A DNA stretch of 64,000 nucleotides from DATFDN01 sp963756495 (GTDB taxonomy: Bacteria > Pseudomonadota > Alphaproteobacteria > Acetobacterales > Acetobacteraceae), in the NCBI GenBank assembly GCA_963756495.1, contig CAVWNS010000001.1, positions 310,001 to 374,000 on the forward strand, read 5' to 3'. The notes under the pieces were generated by a model. That model was not told the origin of the DNA. It saw only the letters and a list, made by a program, of their open reading frames with translations, and made no database searches. The translations under genes were made by a program, and so were the position numbers. This document shows, piece by piece, positions 60,549 to 64,000 of this stretch. How positions within the stretch are numbered: the stretch's first letter is position 1; each line of letters opens with the position of its first letter.

Positions 60549-61334
60549 ATGCGGGTCGATCTACAGGGGCAGGTCGCGCTGGTGACCGGCGCGGCGCGTG
60601 GCATCGGCCGGGCGATCGCGGATCGGCTGGCGCGCGAGGGCGCGTCGGTCATCTACAGCGATGTCGATGCGGCGGCTCTTGAAACGGCCGCCGCCGAACC
60701 TCGCCACATGGCGCTCGCCCTGGACGTGACCGATGAGGCGCAGATCGAGGCGGCGATCGGCACGATCCTCGCGCGCTACGGCAAGCTCGACATCGTGGTG
60801 AACAATGCCGGGATCGGCACGCGTCCCGAGGAGCGGGTCGCGATCGACCGCGTGCTCGACCGCGCAGTGGGAACGCATGCTGAAGGTGGATCTGACCGGC
60901 GTGTTCCTGGTCAGCCGCGCCGTGGCGGCGCCGATGATCCGGCAGAAATCGGGCCGCATCATCAACATTGCCTCGGTGGTCGGGCTGGTGCCGCTGCGCC
61001 TGCAAAGCGCCTACGTCGCGGCGAAGGCCGGCGTCGCGCATCTGACCAAGTCGATGGCGCTGGAACTCGCCGAGCACGGCATCCTGGTCAACGCGATCGC
61101 GCCCGGGTCGACCGCGACGGATTCCTGGCGCGGACTGGATGGGCGACGCCGAGCAGCGAGCAGCAGGCGCTGCACGCGCGCCTGATGGCGCACATCCCGC
61201 TCGGCCGGGCCGCCAAGCCGGAGGAGATCGCGCACGCCGCGCTGTTCCTGGCGGCCCCGGAAACGTCATACGTCACCGGCCACGTCCTGGTCGTGGACGG
61301 TGGCTGGATCGCCGGCTTCTCCCGCGATTTCTAG
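60549..61334 (+). CDS. Short-chain dehydrogenase/reductase (paired +1/-1 frameshifts)
   Basis: The frame leaves near 60855 (an extra C) and returns near 61140, so total length is conserved at 261 residues. VALVTGAARGIGRAIADRLA is the cofactor loop, DIVVNNAGIG the NNAG motif, RIINIASVVGLVPLRLQSAY with YVAAK the Ser-Tyr-Lys triad, and ILVNAIAPG and YVTGHVLVVDGGWIAG the C-terminal part. It oxidises or reduces a sugar or hydroxy acid. Its place before a sugar-type ABC transporter suggests a catabolic role. Confidence 0.8.
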   Translation: MRVDLQGQVALVTGAARGIGRAIADRLAREGASVIYSDVDAAALETAAAEPRHMALALDVTDEAQIEAAIGTILARYGKLDIVVNNAGIGTRPEERVAIDRVLDRAVGTHAEGGSDRRVPGQPRRGGADDPAEIGPHHQHCLGGRAGAAAPAKRLRRGEGRRRASDQVDGAGTRRARHPGQRDRARVDRDGFLARTGWATPSSEQQALHARLMAHIPLGRAAKPEEIAHAALFLAAPETSYVTGHVLVVDGGWIAGFSRDF

Positions 61335-61370
61335 GATCGTCGTCGTGCGATCCCACGCCAAGGAGGCGTC

Positions 61371-62743
61371 CTGACCGATGACACAGTATGGGACCAAGCA
61401 ACCGCCAATGGCCTGACACGGCGCCAATTGGTGGCCGGCGCCGCGGCCGTCGAGCGTCACGCCGGCCCTGGCCATGCCCGCGGTCGCGCAGAACACGCTG
61501 AAGGGTAGCAAACTGACCGTCCTCGTGGGCCAACTGGTACGTGCCGGAAAACAACACCCAGGTGGATCAGCTTGCCGCGCGGGTGAGCCAGGAAACCGGC
61601 ATGGACGTGAGGATCGAGCGGCTCGCCGGCGACGAGCTGGGGACCAAGACCGCCGCGGTCGTCGGCAGCGGACGCGGGGCCGATCTGTCGATCGGCGTCG
61701 AGTTCGACACCTATCTTTATGCCCCGAAACTGGCTCGACGTCACCGACTTGGCCGATCAGATCGGACAGACCTATGGCGGCTGGTATGACGTGGCGCAGA
61801 CGGGCGTGCATGATCCAGGGGCGCTGGAAAAGCCTGTGCATCGGCCAGGCGCCGGCTGCATGGAACTATCGGGTCGATCAGTTCAAGGCAGCGGGGTTCG
61901 ACCATTTTCCCGCGACCTTCGACGAGCTTCTCGCGGCGGCCAAGACGCTGCATGGCAACGGAGCCCCCATCGGGATGACGCTGGGCCATGCGTCGGGCGA
62001 TGGCCGTTCGACGAACTATCCCGTGCTATGGGCATTCGGCGGCAAGGAGTTCGAGGCGGACGGCAAGACGGTCGCGCTGGACTTCGCCGGAGACAGTGCG
62101 GGCCGTCGAGTGGTACACGGAGATCTACAAATACTTCATCCCCGGCACCACGGCGTGGCTCGACCCAGATAATAACCAGGCGTTCCTGGCGGGAAAATGC
62201 TCGGCGACCGTCAACGTCAACACGATCTACCTGGCCGCGCGCGCCGCCGCGCCGAAAGAGCCCGCGATGAAGAACATCGCGGAGAACATGGGGTTCGGCA
62301 ATTGGCCGAGCGGACCGGCGGGCCGGTTCGGCAACTACAACATCAATGTCTGGCTGCCGTTCGCGTCGAGCCTAAACCGCGCGGGCCAGATCGCCTTCCT
62401 CAAGGCGTGGTACGATCCGCAATTCATGCTGCCCTGGACCAAGACCGGACAGTGCTACTTCATCCCCACCTTCGCCGGGCTTGAGCACGCGGACGTCTGG
62501 CCGACCGATCCCAAATTGCAGATCTTTCGCGAGCTCAACAAGCTGAACCGGCTCGAGGGGTACGCTGGGCCGCCGACACCGGCTGCCGCCGAAGCCGTCA
62601 ACCGATACATCCTGGTGGACATGTTCGCCAAGGCCTGCACCGGGCAAATGAAGCCGGCCGAGGCGGTCAAGTGGGCAGCCCAGCAATATCAGCAGATCGT
62701 CAAGAAAGCACGCCGTATGATCGGAGAGGTCGGGCGTGTCTAG
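61371..62743 (+). CDS. Sugar-type ABC transporter substrate-binding protein (five apparent +1 frameshifts)
   Basis: The conceptual protein needs one base removed near each of 61452, 61528, 61728, 61809 and 62089 and is then about 455 residues. A twin-arginine signal (LTRRQLVAGAAA) leads to LKGSKLTVLVG and NWYVPENNTQVDQLAARVS, then PATFDELLAAAKTLHGNG, WYTEIYKYFIPGTTAWLDPD, NQAFLAGKCSATVNVNTIYL and NYNINVWLPFASSLNRAGQ, typical of SBP family 1. The start is uncertain (CTG 61371 or ATG 61378) behind AGGAGG at 61361. It is the receptor for the permeases that follow. Confidence 0.75.
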
Positions 62744-63680
62744 CTCGACCCAGCTCGCAACACCCGCGCGGATCACGAGCGGGCGGCGCCGGCGGCGCCT
62801 ATCGGATTGGCTCGACCACGAGCGCGTGCTTGGCTACTTGCTGGTCGCACCTGTCGTCCTCCTGCTTGTTGGCTTGATCGCCTACCCGTTCGCGATCGCC
62901 GTCGGCTACGCGCTATCGGATCGCACGCTTGCGGATAACGGCCGCTTCGTCGGCCTCGACAATTTCGTCACGCTCTTCCACGACGAGATCTACCTTCAAA
63001 CGCTGCGCAACACGTTCGTGTACACGATCGGCTCGGTGGTGCTGAAGGTGGTCTTCGGCGTCGGCCTCGCACTGATGCTCAATGAGGCTTTCCCGTTCCG
63101 CCGGCTGGTGCGCGCCGCGATCCTGCTGCCGTGGATCGTGCCGACCGTGCTCGGCACGATGGCCTGGCTGTGGATGTTCAATCCCAATTTCAGCGTGATC
63201 AACTGGGTGCTGGTGCATGCCGGGCTGATGCGCGAGGGGTTGCCCTGGCTGACCGATCCCAACCTCGCGCTGCTCTCCGTGATCATCGTCAATACCTGGC
63301 GCGGCACGCCATTTCTGGCAATCACCGTGCTCGCCGGGTTGCAATCGATTCCGCCGGATCTCTACGACGCCTCGGCGATCGACGGCGCCGGCAAGTGGCA
63401 GCGCTTTCGCTTCGTGACGCTGCCGCTGGTCATGCCGGTCCTGCTGACCGCTCTCGTGCTCTCGACGATCTGGACGTTCTCCGATTTCGGCGTGGTCTTC
63501 GGCCTGACCCAAGGCGGTCCGATGAACGCGACCCAGGTCCTCGCCACGCTCAGCTATCAGGACGCGCTGGCATCCGGCAACGTCGGCGAAGGCGCCGCCA
63601 TCGCGCTCACCATGCTGCCGGTGCTGCTGGTGATGATCGTGTGGCAGCTGCGCCGCATCCGGCGAAGCAGCGTGGCATGA
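62736..63680 (+). CDS. Sugar ABC transporter permease (UgpA/MalF-type)
   Basis: A 314-residue permease with an intact frame. RVLGYLLVAPVVLLLVGLIA is helix 1, then LSDRTLADNGRFVGLDNFVTLF, RAAILLPWIVPTVLGTMAWLWMFN, and the EAA loop DLYDASAIDGAGKWQRFRFVTLP. Six membrane helices. The GTG start lies eight bases inside the receptor gene, and the stop overlaps the second permease start (ATGA). Confidence 0.92.
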   Translation: MSSSTQLATPARITSGRRRRRLSDWLDHERVLGYLLVAPVVLLLVGLIAYPFAIAVGYALSDRTLADNGRFVGLDNFVTLFHDEIYLQTLRNTFVYTIGSVVLKVVFGVGLALMLNEAFPFRRLVRAAILLPWIVPTVLGTMAWLWMFNPNFSVINWVLVHAGLMREGLPWLTDPNLALLSVIIVNTWRGTPFLAITVLAGLQSIPPDLYDASAIDGAGKWQRFRFVTLPLVMPVLLTALVLSTIWTFSDFGVVFGLTQGGPMNATQVLATLSYQDALASGNVGEGAAIALTMLPVLLVMIVWQLRRIRRSSVA

Positions 63681-64000
63681 GAGCCGGGCGCCCGGAACGC
63701 TGGCTATTCCTTTATCTGCCGCTCGGCTTCGCCCTGATATTCCTGGTCGGCCCGTTCTATTGGATGGCGGTGACCGCGTTCAAGTCGAACGCTGACCTCT
63801 ATGACGGCGCGCACAGTCCGCTTTATGTCGCCGCGCCGACGCTCGAGCATTTCGTCTATCCTGTTCATGAAGACCGACTTTCTGATCTGGACGCGCAACA
63901 CGATGGTGGTCGCGACGCTGTCAACGGCTGTCGCGCTGGTGATGGGCGTGCCGGCGGGATATGCACTGGCCCGCCTGCGTTTCCGTGGGGCCGAATTCAT
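63677..64000 (+). CDS. Sugar ABC transporter permease (UgpE/MalG-type), 5' part (one apparent +1 frameshift)
   Basis: It begins MRAGRPERWLFLYLPLGFAL, then GPFYWMAVTAFKSNADLYDG, the MalG-type amino end. After LEHFVY the frame shifts at CC 63860-63861 (one extra C) to continue LFMKTDFLIWTRNTMVVATL and GVPAGYALARLRFRGAEF, which runs off the right edge. It partners the preceding permease. Confidence 0.85.
   Translation, partial: MRAGRPERWLFLYLPLGFALIFLVGPFYWMAVTAFKSNADLYDGAHSPLYVAAPTLEHFVYPVHEDRLSDLDAQHDGGRDAVNGCRAGDGRAGGICTGPPAFPWGRIH

Overview
The window is GC-rich (roughly two thirds G+C) chromosomal DNA from an alphaproteobacterium. Gene content (TRAP and Dpp transporters, a CmoB-like methyltransferase/PIG-L/glycosidase cluster, Rrf2-type NsrR, DHA2 and ACS major-facilitator transporters, a viral-type topoisomerase IB) and codon bias fit an Acetobacteraceae-like member of the Rhodospirillales/Acetobacterales. 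That placement is an inference, because no rRNA or marker gene is present. Three tRNAs (Pro-CGG, Cys-GCA, Glu-TTC) lie on the minus strand.

Layout. 1-7 kb: a minus-strand, tightly overlapping operon for an unidentified glycan or glycoside: CgeB-type glycosyltransferase, nucleotidyltransferase, methyltransferase, an apparently circularly permuted glycosidase, PIG-L deacetylase, GT4 glycosyltransferase, GNAT acyltransferase and a methyltransferase cut by the window edge. 7-18 kb: housekeeping and stress genes (topoisomerase IB, DUF4142 protein, SMP-30 lactonase, a lower-GC secreted protein, YyaL-like protein, ACS-type MFS, Ogt, quinone oxidoreductase, DHA2 MFS) and tRNA-Pro. 18-23 kb: RlpA-like protein, M20 peptidase and a complete TRAP transporter. 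23-29 kb: a VapC/Phd toxin-antitoxin pair, an RND pump with its adaptor, a ketopantoate-reductase-like gene and tRNA-Cys. 30-34 kb: a disulfide oxidoreductase, then a nitric-oxide operon (small membrane protein, truncated haemoglobin, NsrR) with a candidate NsrR operator, ended by an IS701-type insertion and a ferredoxin stump. 34-46 kb: amide/peptide catabolism (Ntn-type asparaginase, Dpp ABC transporter, GMC oxidoreductase, MHS-type MFS, gamma-glutamyltransferase) and a second PIN-domain pair. 47-56 kb: MFS, flavodoxin-like reductase, a degenerate PEP-carboxylase-like protein, a tandem-repeat protein with a molybdopterin-oxidoreductase-type fold, a one-domain ModE regulator, a candidate Mo-box, and aldehyde dehydrogenases. 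56-64 kb: GroEL, a fused E1alpha-E1beta-lipoyl dehydrogenase, an SDR and a sugar-type ABC transporter running off the right edge.

A feature that cuts across all regions is about 28 apparent single-base indels, in about 19 genes that otherwise read as intact family members. They are frequent beyond 28 kb and dense beyond 59 kb, and most sit in short homopolymers. Consensus error in the assembly is the simplest explanation, so frameshifted genes are given here as full-length loci with the shift noted. Two structural breaks are not of this kind: the ferredoxin stump after the IS element, and an aldehyde dehydrogenase that has lost its catalytic core.

The most promising observations are the permuted glycosidase in its coupled operon, the cysteine-free tandem SUOX-like protein next to a ModE-type regulator and a Mo-box-like palindrome, the single-chain E1alpha-E1beta-lipoyl protein, and the NsrR-controlled globin operon with its small membrane protein.
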